Source: Plasmodium relictum
Lineage: Eukaryota; Apicomplexa; Aconoidasida; Haemosporida; Plasmodiidae
Reading direction: 5' to 3'
Assembly (NCBI RefSeq): GCF_900005765.1
Contig: NC_041687.1
Coordinates: 930,001-994,000 of the forward strand
Length of the DNA stretch: 64,000 bases
Shown: positions 1 through 10,847 of the stretch, in pieces
Position numbering within the stretch: position 1 is the first letter of the stretch
Layout: each line of letters starts with the position of its first letter
The notes under the pieces: model-generated
The model's input: the letters and a program-made list of their open reading frames with translations, nothing else
What the model was told of the DNA's origin: nothing
Databases searched by the model: none
Program-made: the position numbers and the translations under genes

Positions 1-1716
1 CATTTTTTTATTTTTCTTATGGAATGAACTATTTTCTTTTGTAATATTGATATTCTTTTTGCTACTTTTTTTGAGATTTATGCTCTCCTTTTTTTCTGAA
101 TTTTTTTCTTTTTTATTTATAATAGATTTATTTTTATCAAAGATTGCATCTGATCTTTTTATAAGTTTTGCAACAAAGAAATTATCATGGTTATGTTTAT
201 GTAAATAAATTCTTTTGCATAAAGATATTTTACTTGAAAATTGTTTTTTTTTATAATGAGTTATACCAGGATCTCCAATATTTATATCTATTGGTAATAA
301 ATTTACATCTCTTTTTTTTAATATATAATTTATGACTTGTTCATTTTCTTCAACAGTAATACTACATGTAGAGTAAACAATAATACCCCCATTTTTTAAA
401 AGATTAATTGCATTATTTAATAGCTTTCTTTGTTTTTGAGCTAATTCTCTTATTTCTTTAATTGATTTTCTTCTAGCACTTTTATTTTTGTTAACAACAC
501 CTGTACCACTACAAGGAGCATCCAATAAAATTTTATCAAATTGAAAAGTGAGATGCTTATGAATTTTTAATGCATCTATGCATGTTATTATTAAATTATT
601 TATTCCCATTCTTGAAGCCTGTGCTTCTATAGCTTTACATCTGAATTTATTTATATCATTTGCATATACAACTCCTTTATTTTTTTTAATAGCACAAATG
701 AAAGTACATTTTCCTCCTGGTGCTGCACACATATCTAATACTAAATCATTTTCTTGAATATTTAATTCTAAAACTGGAATAAAAGAAGAAGATGACTGAA
801 TCATATAATATCCATATAAATATTCGTTTAATGATCCAACATTAGAATTTAAGTCATTTAGTACAATACCTACATTGTTCCATTTGTCCCCTTCTTCAAC
901 TGAAATATTTTGATTTTTTAAAATTTTTATTAAATTACTTCTTGTTATTTTTAAAGTATTCGTTCTTAAATGTATTTCTTTTGGCATATTATTTAACTCA
1001 AGAAATAGATATAACTCTTTTACATCAAATAAATAATTTAAATATTTTATCATTTCCTTTGAATATTCATAATAATAAGAATAATAAAAAAGCAGCTCTT
1101 TTATTATTGTAGATTTCTCCAGTTTTATATTACTTTTTCTTGCATTACTTATTAATAATAGTAAGTATTTCATTCGATCTTCTATATCCTCATTTTTCAT
1201 AACTTTATTATTTTTATATACTCCTATTTCATCATAATATATATTTTCTCTTTTATTTATGTATTTTTTTTTCATTCTTTTTTTTAAACCTATAATATTT
1301 ACATCTATGTTCTTCTCTTCTTTTATATTTTCATTCATTCCATTTTCTTCTTTCAAAAATATTTCGTTTTCTTGTTCTTTTTCTTCTTTTGACATTTTTA
1401 ACATATTATCTTTTTCAGTATAATGTTCGTTCCTTTTTTTTTTATAATTATCTTCGTCATCACTCATATAATCATTATTCATATCATCATCGGTTATATT
1501 ATCACTAATAGCATCATCATAGTTTATTCCTTCATCGTCACTTAATTCATTTTCATCTTCTATTATATCGTCCTCTATTGAAACATATTCATCTTCACTT
1601 TTATTTATTTCGAAGTTGTCATTTTCAAAAAGAGAAAATGTGTGATTCACATTATTTTCATTATTTTTCAAACTATCATTTAATTTATTATTATTGATAC
1701 TATCTGAATTATTCAT
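1..1716 (-). CDS. NOP2: NOP2-type 25S/28S rRNA cytosine-C5 methyltransferase, C terminus off the window
   Basis: SAM-dependent m5C methyltransferase of large-subunit rRNA, expected in the nucleolus during 60S assembly. The reading frame opens at the ATG complementary to 1714-1716 and stays open to base 1, so 572 codons are present and the C-terminal tail is missing. An acidic Asn/Asp/Glu-rich N-terminal segment (about residues 1-150) is followed by the NOL1/NOP2/Sun domain. Visible motifs are SAM motif I DMCAAPGGKC (about residue 326), DAPCSGTGV with the release cysteine (about 397) and YSTCS with the catalytic cysteine (about 446). The segment YGYYMIQSSSSF just before motif I fits the NOP2 branch better than the tRNA branches. 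It is divergent from MutY, sharing a 1-kb intergenic region. The family assignment is strong; the exact target base is inferred from yeast Nop2. Confidence 0.9.
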   Translation of the reverse strand, partial: MNNSDSINNNKLNDSLKNNENNVNHTFSLFENDNFEINKSEDEYVSIEDDIIEDENELSDDEGINYDDAISDNITDDDMNNDYMSDDEDNYKKKRNEHYTEKDNMLKMSKEEKEQENEIFLKEENGMNENIKEEKNIDVNIIGLKKRMKKKYINKRENIYYDEIGVYKNNKVMKNEDIEDRMKYLLLLISNARKSNIKLEKSTIIKELLFYYSYYYEYSKEMIKYLNYLFDVKELYLFLELNNMPKEIHLRTNTLKITRSNLIKILKNQNISVEEGDKWNNVGIVLNDLNSNVGSLNEYLYGYYMIQSSSSFIPVLELNIQENDLVLDMCAAPGGKCTFICAIKKNKGVVYANDINKFRCKAIEAQASRMGINNLIITCIDALKIHKHLTFQFDKILLDAPCSGTGVVNKNKSARRKSIKEIRELAQKQRKLLNNAINLLKNGGIIVYSTCSITVEENEQVINYILKKRDVNLLPIDINIGDPGITHYKKKQFSSKISLCKRIYLHKHNHDNFFVAKLIKRSDAIFDKNKSIINKKEKNSEKKESINLKKSSKKNINITKENSSFHKKNKKM

Positions 1717-2022
1717 TGAATATAAAAATTAGTTCTTTAAAAAAAAAAAAGGAACAATAATAAAAATAAAAATAAACAGTGATTTCTTCCTTATTTTAAA
1801 CTTACACTCCAAATTTAATTTTTTTTTTTTTTATATTTTAAAAAAAGTTCAAATTTACTTAAAGAAAATGGGTTTACAACAAATTTAATTATAAATAAAT
1901 TAAAATGTATTTTAAAAATTTACGTATAAATATAAATATATATGTAAATAAAAAATATTACTTGTTAATATTAAATAAAAATATTATAATAAAGGAATTT
2001 TAATACAAAATGTAGATAATAG

Positions 2023-2064
<42 letters not shown>

Positions 2065-2760
2065 AATAAAAAAAATATTAATTACATAAAAAGCATAAAT
2101 TATTTAAAAAAATAAAAGATTTAAAAATATATGTATATAAAATAAATTTAAAATAAAGATTTGTATTTCTATTATAAAATAATAAATATATAAATAAAAA
2201 ATAGTAAAAAAATGTATGTAGTATAATAAAAAAAGGTAAAAAATATCAATAAATATAAAAATGAAAGAATCTTCTGGTTTTCTATTGCTGTATTTGTACA
2301 ACTTAATTAAAAATGTAAAAAAATTGTATTCAAATATATTTTTACCTATTTCAGTAAAGGGATATTAGTATCTTTTCTAATTTGTTTATTTTTTTATTTT
2401 TTTAAAATTCTCCTAAAAAAATTTAAACTATGAGGAGAAATAAAATTATGAAGACTTTTAATTATAATTTGAGTAAATTTTACTAATAATATATATATAT
2501 ATTAAAAAAAGAAAAAAGATATTTTAATTTTTTTTTTCGTCCAAGAAATATAAAATAGGATCTAAATGGTAGTTTCCATTATGAATTATTTTTTTTTGGA
2601 AAATAATAAAAAAAAAAATTGCAAAGAGAAATAAAAAGAATCAAATTGAGGGTTGTATTGTAAGCAATTCTTTTATAGTTCTTTAACATTTTTATTAATA
2701 AGATAATTTCTTTCATGAAAACAAGTATAAAAAAATATATAACAATTCTTTTTGTTAAAA
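1717..2760. other. Divergent intergenic region, NOP2 / MutY
   Basis: No gene is supported here. Both neighbours start from this stretch, so it must hold both promoters and 5' UTRs. It contains a run of 37 A residues at 2023-2059, several shorter A and T tracts and a short (TA)n at about 2490-2503. A 65-codon minus-strand frame at 2104-2301 has only Phe/Ile/Tyr-rich low-complexity content and is treated as chance. Confidence 0.7.
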
Positions 2761-5081
2761 ATGAAGAAGGAAAAAGAAGAATTCAGTAGAATAAAAGAGA
2801 ATGGAAATTACCATTCAGACTATCATTATAATTTTTTACAAAAAAATAGTATTCAATTAAAAAAAAATTTATTGGAATGGTACTATAAATATAGGCGTAG
2901 ATTACCATGGAGAAATGACAGCCCGCCTTATACAACAAATGTTCAGTTAAATGAATGTAAAAATCAAAATAATATTTTGAATTATTTCATTAAAAATGAT
3001 AAAAAAAAATATATTATAGAAAATATTAGTATAAACGAGAAAACATGTGATAGTAAAAGGGAAAAAAGAGTTATAAAAGTAAAAAAAGAACAGGATAATA
3101 TAGCTTCTCAAAAATTGAAAAAAATGAAAAAAGAAAATGCAAATGAAGATAATAAAAAATTATGTAATTTAATATCAAATAGTGATAATTTTGATATGAA
3201 AAAAAATGAAAATATATTAATCATTAATAAGAAAACTGAACATGAAAATGTGGATAATTATTTATTAGATAAAGACAATTTAAGTTTAAAAGGATATAAA
3301 ATTTATATTAGTGAAATAATGCTACAGCAAACAAAGGTGCACACTGTTTTGAATTTTTACTTAAAATGGATGGATAAATGGAAAAATATTTTTGAGTTAT
3401 CAAAAAGTACTTTAGATGAAGTGTTAATAGTATGGAAAGGGCTAGGTTATTACAATAGAGCAAAAAATTTATTGGAATGTTGTAAGACTGTTGTGGAAAA
3501 ATATAATGGTATATTTCCAAATGATTTAAAATTACTAAAAGAATTACCAGGTATTGGTAATTATACATCTAAAGCAATATGTATTCATTTATATAATAGA
3601 AAAGACATATGTATAGATACAAACATTATAAGAATTTTTTCAAGAATTACTGATACGATAAATTATTATAATTCTACCATTTTGTCTAAACATTGTGAAA
3701 AAGTTAGTCATATTTTATGTTCAGACGAATCTAATTATTCTGACTTAAGTCAGGCATTAATGGATTTAGGATCTAGTATTTGTAACAATTCTCCCCAATG
3801 CAATATTTGTCCCATAAATAAAAATTGTCTTATTTATTTAAAAAGAAATAAGAAAAATAATTTATTTAATATGGAACATTCTGATGATTGTGAGTTATGT
3901 ATTAAAGAAAGAAATGTAGAAATCAAAAATGTTCCTCTAGTTAAGAAAAAAAAAAAAACAGATAAAATATGTCTAGTTTTGTTAATAAAAAAAAAAAATA
4001 ATGAGAACAGAATAGATGAAAATGATTTGAATAACATTGATAATAGTAATTTAGATTATTATTTGATGATAAAAAATAAAGATTCTAATTTATTTTCAAT
4101 GCATTATTTATTTCCTTTTGTACTTCTTGATAAATATGATAAACAAATATTACATTTGGTAAAAATATAAAAAACAAAATAATATTAAGAAGAATTTAAA
4201 ATACTTTTTTATATTATTTTAATTTTTTTAGATAAATTACATATATTATGCGTAAAGTTAAATTCATGTTTATTTTATTATTTATTTTATATTAAGAAAA
4301 TTTTTTTTTTTTTTTTAATAATTCTTAAATATGTATTTATAAAAATTATAACTTTTTTTTCATTTTTCATAGCATTTAAATGGTATACTAAGGAATTTGA
4401 ATTTAAGCAATGATCAAAAGGATTCCTTTTTATATGTAATTATTAAAACACTTTGTATTTGCTTTTTTTTCTTTATTTTTCACTAATTTATCTGCATAAT
4501 TATATGATATGTATTTTAATGAATTTTATTAATTAAAATTTTTTTTTTCTTTTTTAGATAAATAATTTTAAACATAAATTTTCTCATCTAACATATGACA
4601 CATATATTTATTTATGTTCTATTTTGGAATATGTAAAGACAACTATTAACGTTTTTTTTTTTTTTTTATATTTTATCTTTTTATATATTAATTATTAATT
4701 ATTAATTTTTCATATATTTCATAGAAAAATATGGCAATGAACGAAGAAGAATATACATGGATAAAGTTAAAAGACATCAAGGTATCTTTTTCTTATTTAT
4801 TTTTATGTTTATAAATTCTATATTTTTTATTTATATTCTTTCTGAATTTTAATTTTTTTTTTTTTTTTAAATTTGTTTATACATTAGTATTCATATTAAT
4901 TGGCTTAATTTTAAAGAAAAAAAGGAATATATATTTAATATAGAAATTAATTTTTTATTCTTTTCAGGATTTTACACACAACACATTTTGTCAACATATA
5001 ATAGATCATTATAAAAAAAGTATGAATGAAAAAAAAAATTCTCTAAGTTGTAGATATAAAGATTATATAGAGAATAATTAA
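2761..5081 (+). CDS. MUTYH: A/G-specific adenine DNA glycosylase MutY, five exons
   Basis: Base-excision repair enzyme removing A opposite 8-oxoG. Exons by phase and splice signals: 2761-4158, 4373-4435, 4558-4632, 4725-4781, 4968-5081 (568 aa). The start is ATG 2761; an upstream in-frame TTG is not a start. Motifs: RRLPWR near residue 45, SEIMLQQT (catalytic Glu) about 183-190, helix-hairpin-helix LPGIGNYTSKAI about 261, catalytic Asp in IDTN about 285, then a four-cysteine Fe-S cluster. Exon 3 encodes FKHKFSH, matching the HxFSH motif of the C-terminal NUDIX-like 8-oxoG-reading domain, which confirms the downstream exons. A Tyr in the helix-hairpin-helix, where endonuclease III has a catalytic Lys, supports MutY over Nth. 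Odd points: a Lys/Asn-rich insert of about 110 residues (about 62-175) splits the N-terminal fold, and the first Fe-S spacing is CX5C rather than the usual CX6C. Confidence 0.9.
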
Positions 5082-5834
5082 TCGTAGGAAATACTTTTTA
5101 TTTTTTTAATATTCTTTATAAAAATTTAAAAAAAGATATAAGAAATATTAATTTCAGAAATTTATATAAATATGTACCATTTTTAATGTAATTTAATATT
5201 ACAATAACCTGATACAACAATATTTAGTATTTTTATTTATAAGTATTTCCTTCAAGATCTTATTAGTGTGTAAAGATTAATATAAAAAAAAATTTCTTTT
5301 AAATTTGAAATTATTTATCATGATAAACTTAAGACTTTTTAAAAAAAAAGAAAATTTTTTTTTTTTTTAATGGACTAAAAAATATGATTTAAAATATTTC
5401 TTAAATGCTCACAATTTTTTTTTTGTTTCTTGTTCTCAAAAAAAAAAAAATTTCCATTTTTTTATTTTACTAATAAATAAATATTTATATGTATAAAACT
5501 TTTATTAAAATTTTTTAAATTTAATAAGAAAATTGTATAAATTAAAATTCATTTTTTAGTTTAGTACAATAATAGAGCTAATTTTTTTTTAGACAAAAAA
5601 AAAAAGAAAAGAAAATATATACATGTAAATAGCAAATAAGTTAGCAGTAAATTATAAATAATATAATGCTAATATTTCTATATTCATTTGAAATACTGTA
5701 ATTAAACACATGTGCTAACATATACAAATGTTCTTTTTTTCAATTTATGTTGCAAAAAAAAAAAAAATTTACCAATGAATATTTTTATAAAAGTTAAGAT
5801 ACTTAAAAATTAAATGTAAAAATAAAATTTTAAT
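5082..5834. other. Intergenic region, MutY / MORN protein
   Basis: Tandem intergenic stretch of A and T homopolymers holding the MutY 3' end and the MORN gene promoter and 5' UTR. No coding or structured RNA signal is visible. Confidence 0.6.
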
Positions 5835-8800
5835 ATGGGAAATAAATGTAGCTGCGCAGAAATAAGTAATGATAAATTAAAAATATTGAATAGTGAAGAT
5901 GACATAACACTAAATGATTTTGACTTAGATTTAAAACAACTAGAAACTCAATTATATGAAAATGATGAAGAAAATTATTTTTATCGTTTTCAAAATAAAA
6001 ACATTATAATGAACTTAGATATAAAAAATGAAGAAGAAAAAAAAAGAAATGGAAACAACGAAAGAAAATGTACTATAAATGTTAAAAGAATATTAATGTA
6101 CATAAAAGAACATGAGAAAGATTTTCTTACGTTTTTTAAGGAAATAAATGTAACAAGCTTAATTTTTTTAAAATATTTAATTATGAATTATACAGCACAT
6201 ATAATATATATTGACACAGATGTTATATATATAGGTGAAGTTAGTGAAAAAAATGAGAAAAATGGATTGGGTATAATAATAACACCAGACCAATGTATAT
6301 ATATAGGAGAATTTGAAAAAGATAAAATAACCGGTTTTGGATTGTATGTTCATTTTTCAAGAAGTAAATATATTGGATACTGGAAAAATGGAAAGGCAAA
6401 TAATTACGGCGTATTTATACATCCTGATGGTACTTTTTATAAGGGATTTTGGTTAAATGATAAACAAAATAAAAAAGGAATTGAATATGTAAATAACAAT
6501 TATGTATTTTTAGGAAATTATGCAGAAGGAGAAAAAAATGGCTTTGGTGCTTTTATATGGAATAATGAATCTATGTACATTGGTAATATAAAAAATAATT
6601 CTTTTTTTAAAAGAGGTATTTACTTTTTTAATAGAAGTAAAATTTATATTGGAAAGTGGAGGTATAATTGCATTCAAGGAGAATGTGAAATATTTTGGTT
6701 AGATAATAGACAATTTGTTGGTTTTCATAATAACAATTTAAAGGAAGGATTAGGAATTTATAAGTGGAATGATGGTAGAATTTACTTTGGAAATTGGTTA
6801 AATAATAAGCAACATGGTCATGGGATATTTATTTTGATTAAACATTTAAAAGATTATGAGAAATATATAAATAATTCATTTCTGCTTTTTTTTAAAAACA
6901 CACAAAAAATTAAAAAAGAATTTTTATTAAATCTTTCAAAAGAATCTTTCTTTGACAAAGGAAAGGTCAAAGATTTACTTGAAAGAATTACGAAAAAGTG
7001 TAATAACTATGATTTTTATAATTTCCTAATTATCCTACTAAATATCAATTATTATAAGATGTGCTCTAAATATTTTAACTTATTGAAAAAAAAAAAATTG
7101 AATAACTTTAAATTTAATTATAAATTTTATGAGAAAATAAAGTTTTATCTTTGTTCTACTACTAATGATTATTTAAATAAGCAAAATCTTAATGAAAGCA
7201 TAAAATCAATTAAAAAATATTCCTCTAACAAAAAAGATTTATCATTACATAGTGATAATGAGAAGAAATTGTACATAAATAATAACAAAATTGAAGATAT
7301 AAATAATAACAGCAAAATTACAAACAAAATAGAAAAAGATGAAAAAAAAAAAATAAATAAAATCGATAAAGAGGAAAATAATAAATATATTTCATTAGAT
7401 AGTAATAATGATCATATTAAAAATAAAAACTATAAAAAATATTCAGTAAATAATAATGATATGAATAAATATAATTTTTCATCTAGTGATAATAATGAAG
7501 AGGTAAGCTTAGAAAATAATAAAGAAAAATATTTTGAAGATATTGAACTTTTGTTGACATATTTAAATTCAATTAATTTAAATGATATGAATGAAAGTGA
7601 TATAAATTTATTTAACCCTATATTTACATATGGTTCAAATAATATTATTCTTAAATATGGAAAGTGGAAAAATGGAAAATTAAAAAAATGGATATATTCC
7701 AGTGGAAATTCTAAATATAGAACAAGAAGCATAAGTAATAAAACAAATAACAATCCTAATTTGTCAATAGAAAAAAAAAATACAACTGAATTATTTTATG
7801 ACAATAATTATAATGTAATTAATAAATTTTTAAATAATTTATCATCTTCTGCTATTAGTGATATATATAAACAAAAAAAAAAAAAAAAAAAAAAACATTA
7901 TTTGATGAAATCAAATAGTAAAGAAGAAAATTATGACGCAGATATTGAGCAAGATAAAAAAGAACAGAAAAAAAAGAAAAAAAGTAGCAACAAAGAAAAT
8001 GAAGATGATGAGAAAGAAAAGGACGAGGATGAGGAAGTGGAAGAAGAGGAGGAAGAAGTTTATAGTAAAGAAAAGCTTAAAAAAGAACAAAGTGAAGGTG
8101 ATATGGATGATGAAGAAGAAAAAATAAGTGAGGAAGAATATGAAAAAGAGTTGCAGAAAAATCATTCGTCTTATATTTCTACAGGAAATATAGACAATAA
8201 AATATCACTTCACGAAAAGGCTTTAATTCAGCACAATAGGAATACTTTGTCTGATAAAAGCGATTATGAAAAAAAAAATAAAAAAGCACTTAAAAAACTA
8301 AATAACAGCAATTCAAATAATACTAATTCTACTATTTCAACAAAAAATAACTCAAGTTCTTTTTTAAGTAAGAACATGAGTAGTATTAATTTATCATTTA
8401 CAGAAAGTAATAAAGAAAAAATTAATTATAACGAAAATAAAACACACTGTAATACGAAAGGTGAAAATAGCAATAATAATCACGATTTATTTTACGAAAA
8501 TACTATTACAAAAAATAGTAAAAATCTAGATAGCAAAAATTTTACAAGTGCACTTAGTAATGAAAGTAAGATTTGTAATAAAGAAGAAAAAAATTACATT
8601 GTTAAAAGTATCTATAGCATAAAAAATAAAGTTACCATTGAAAGTAAAAGCTTAGAAGAAGAAAAAGAGAAGGGAAATATCATAGCAAAAGAAAGAATTA
8701 AACTATTGAAAGAAGAAGAAATTAATGAAAGTAGTTCATATGAAGATGATAAAATAATAAATGAAAAAGAACCTAAAAAACATAAAAAAAAAAGAGAAAA

Positions 8801-9050
8801 TAAAGTTGCCCCCATTAAATCAAAAAATTATGATTTACCAAAAAAGGGTTTTTCATTAATATGGAATATGAAAAAATTAAAAAATGCACCTTTTTCAACT
8901 AACGAAAATATTATATTTGAATCAGATAAGAATCGTAATGTTGAACAAAATAACCCTTTAGTAAAATCTCAACAAAAAAAAAAATCATTTTTCAGAAAAT
9001 TTCTCAAGGCCAATAAGTACAAAAAAAAAAATAAAGCAATAGAGTATTAA
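5835..9050 (+). CDS. MORN-repeat protein with acylation-type N terminus
   Basis: Single-exon 1071-aa protein. The N terminus MGNKCSC is a textbook N-myristoylation site (Gly2) with nearby cysteines available for palmitoylation, implying membrane anchoring. Residues about 125-340 hold eight or nine MORN repeats of the YIGxWxxGKxxGxG type, for example YIGEFEKDKITGFGLY and YFGNWLNNKQHGHGIF. One isolated repeat-like segment, YGKWKNGKLKKW, lies near residue 610. The rest is Asn/Lys/Ser-rich, with a poly-Lys run near residue 680 followed by a strongly acidic Glu/Asp block (about 700-775). MORN repeats bind membranes or act as scaffolds; apicomplexan members work in the basal complex and inner membrane complex. 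Which MORN protein this is cannot be told from the sequence. The low-complexity tail is typical of the genus and says nothing about function. Confidence 0.85.
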   Translation: MGNKCSCAEISNDKLKILNSEDDITLNDFDLDLKQLETQLYENDEENYFYRFQNKNIIMNLDIKNEEEKKRNGNNERKCTINVKRILMYIKEHEKDFLTFFKEINVTSLIFLKYLIMNYTAHIIYIDTDVIYIGEVSEKNEKNGLGIIITPDQCIYIGEFEKDKITGFGLYVHFSRSKYIGYWKNGKANNYGVFIHPDGTFYKGFWLNDKQNKKGIEYVNNNYVFLGNYAEGEKNGFGAFIWNNESMYIGNIKNNSFFKRGIYFFNRSKIYIGKWRYNCIQGECEIFWLDNRQFVGFHNNNLKEGLGIYKWNDGRIYFGNWLNNKQHGHGIFILIKHLKDYEKYINNSFLLFFKNTQKIKKEFLLNLSKESFFDKGKVKDLLERITKKCNNYDFYNFLIILLNINYYKMCSKYFNLLKKKKLNNFKFNYKFYEKIKFYLCSTTNDYLNKQNLNESIKSIKKYSSNKKDLSLHSDNEKKLYINNNKIEDINNNSKITNKIEKDEKKKINKIDKEENNKYISLDSNNDHIKNKNYKKYSVNNNDMNKYNFSSSDNNEEVSLENNKEKYFEDIELLLTYLNSINLNDMNESDINLFNPIFTYGSNNIILKYGKWKNGKLKKWIYSSGNSKYRTRSISNKTNNNPNLSIEKKNTTELFYDNNYNVINKFLNNLSSSAISDIYKQKKKKKKKHYLMKSNSKEENYDADIEQDKKEQKKKKKSSNKENEDDEKEKDEDEEVEEEEEEVYSKEKLKKEQSEGDMDDEEEKISEEEYEKELQKNHSSYISTGNIDNKISLHEKALIQHNRNTLSDKSDYEKKNKKALKKLNNSNSNNTNSTISTKNNSSSFLSKNMSSINLSFTESNKEKINYNENKTHCNTKGENSNNNHDLFYENTITKNSKNLDSKNFTSALSNESKICNKEEKNYIVKSIYSIKNKVTIESKSLEEEKEKGNIIAKERIKLLKEEEINESSSYEDDKIINEKEPKKHKKKRENKVAPIKSKNYDLPKKGFSLIWNMKKLKNAPFSTNENIIFESDKNRNVEQNNPLVKSQQKKKSFFRKFLKANKYKKKNKAIEY

Positions 9051-9495
9051 TACAATTGAAATAAATTATTACTAATAATAGAACAAAAAGAAAATGAATA
9101 AAATTTTTTATGTAATTAAAATTTTTCATTCCAAATAATAATAAAAAATAAAATAAAATGAATAAGAATGTATATTAATTTTAAGTTTTTACGATTTATG
9201 AATCTCATATATATATTACTGGAATAAACTTGATTTTTAGTGAAAAATTATATTCCTTAAAAGCACAATAACGGAAAATCTAGAAATTTAATAAAAAATA
9301 AACATTAGAAAAGGATTTTTAATTTCTATACAAACTTCTTTTTTTTTTATATTATATTTGTTCTACAACAGTTTCCTTTTTTGATAATTATTAATTTTTT
9401 TTTATATATCAAAACATAAAACAATAAGTTAATCAAAACAATAATTTTTAAGTTCATAAAAAAAAAAAGGAAAATCATAAATAAACTATAAAATA

Positions 9496-9544
<49 letters not shown>

Positions 9545-10310
9545 TTTTAACATTTAATCATAATACATTTCAAAAAAGTTAATCAGAAGAATCATCTGTT
9601 ATATAAGTATATATAATAGGAAAAATAAATAAATAAGAAAAATAAAATAAAAAATAAACAAATTACAATATATATATGATAATTTTTTTCTAAATATAAA
9701 CTTGATAAATAAATATGTAGTATCCTTCATTAAAAAAAATAAAATAAAATATAATAAATATTATGTAATAAATTAATTACAAATACTAAGCGGCAAACAT
9801 AAAAAATATTTAGAAAAAAATTTTATGAAATTATATTTATAATTATGACAATATTTTCATATATAAAAAATAATGAAAAATCAAAATGTCATAAAAGAAA
9901 TATGTATACACATATATGTAATATATATATATGTCTGATCTAATTTAAATATATAAAGTACTAAAAAATTAAGAAAATATTTTCACTATAATTTTTTTTA
10001 TATGTTACATTTTTACATTTATAGAATATATAAGCGTGTATCCAATGATTTTTTTTCTCCTTTTGTTATAGATTATATAATTAAAAATGTAAAACATTTG
10101 CAATCAAATATACAACATGCCAAAGTGAAATGCAAAAGAAAAAAAAAAATTTTTTTTTTATTAATTAAAAAGAAATATCATATAATTATAAAATTAGACC
10201 AGATAAATGTAAAAATTTGAATATTGATAATATCAATTTTTTTTAAATAAATATTGTTAATAAAAATATATATTTTTTCTTTTGAGATTTCTCCAAAAGT
10301 TAAAAATGGA
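9051..10310. other. Convergent intergenic region with (TA)21 tract
   Basis: This is the 3' side of both the MORN gene and the 178-aa gene. It contains an uninterrupted (TA)n at 9499-9540. A 72-codon plus-strand frame at 10002-10220 (ATG start, Lys/Ile-rich) has no recognisable domain and overlaps a 3' end, so it is not called as a gene. Confidence 0.6.
9499..9540. repeat. (TA)21 microsatellite
   Basis: Perfect TA dinucleotide run read directly in the sequence, in the convergent 3' intergenic region after the MORN gene. It is likely length-polymorphic. Confidence 0.95.
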
Positions 10311-10847
10311 TCAATTTTGTGAATATATCTTGGAATGCAATATATCCCAAGCAGATGAAATAATACTTAATATAATTTCTTTATCTTTATAAATCCTTAA
10401 ATATTTTTTAAATTTATTTATAAAAACTACATATAATTCTTTTGGTATTTGATAAAAATGGTGTATAACCTTTTCTTTTAATACTTTGCAAATAAATATT
10501 AATGGTTCTAATAATCCTTCAAAATATTTATTTAATAATAGTTCATCACAATCAAACCAACATTGTTTTGTTGATATCCAAGACATTAAGCACAAATTAC
10601 ATGTTTCCTTTATTTTGACACTTTTGCAAAATATATATGCTTTTATTATTTCTCCTAATAAATTTTTTTCACATATATTATTTACACTTTTCATTTTATT
10701 TTCATTGTTCATCCTATAACAATTTTCTTCTTCACTTAGCAATTCGTCTAATTCCTTTAAATCTGTTACATCTCTTAAATTTATGTAAAAATTCCATTTA
10801 ACTTTTTGGTTAAAATCGTAATTTATACAATTTAAGTTATTGCTCAT
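10311..10847 (-). CDS. Unrecognised 178-aa protein
   Basis: A complete frame from ATG (10845-10847) to TAA with no recognised domain. It is probably real: it is Cys- and Trp-containing, uses fewer homopolymer codons than chance frames here, and has no long low-complexity stretch. The C-terminal two thirds look all-helical, with segments such as LLNKYFEGLLEPLIFICKVL and a Cys/Trp cluster (CNLCLMSWISTKQCWFDC, about residues 80-97) that could be structural. The four cysteines there are not in an obvious zinc-binding spacing. It is convergent with the MORN gene and divergent from the Gemin2-like gene. No signal peptide or membrane span is visible, so a soluble cytosolic or nuclear protein is the default guess. 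No function is proposed. Confidence 0.7.
   Translation of the reverse strand: MSNNLNCINYDFNQKVKWNFYINLRDVTDLKELDELLSEEENCYRMNNENKMKSVNNICEKNLLGEIIKAYIFCKSVKIKETCNLCLMSWISTKQCWFDCDELLLNKYFEGLLEPLIFICKVLKEKVIHHFYQIPKELYVVFINKFKKYLRIYKDKEIILSIISSAWDILHSKIYSQN

Noticed and set aside
2752..2760. TTG-initiated N-terminal extension of MutY
   Set aside because: Nuclear genes of this kind start at ATG. The first ATG at 2761 is in frame three codons later.
7911..8165. Antisense frames across the MORN gene acidic tail
   Set aside because: They are mirror images of Glu/Lys codon runs, giving Phe/Leu-rich shadows.
10002..10220. 72-codon plus-strand frame
   Set aside because: It has an ATG but is Lys/Ile-rich with no domain, lies in a 3' intergenic region, and has no splice partner. 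Chance frames of this size are common in this base composition.
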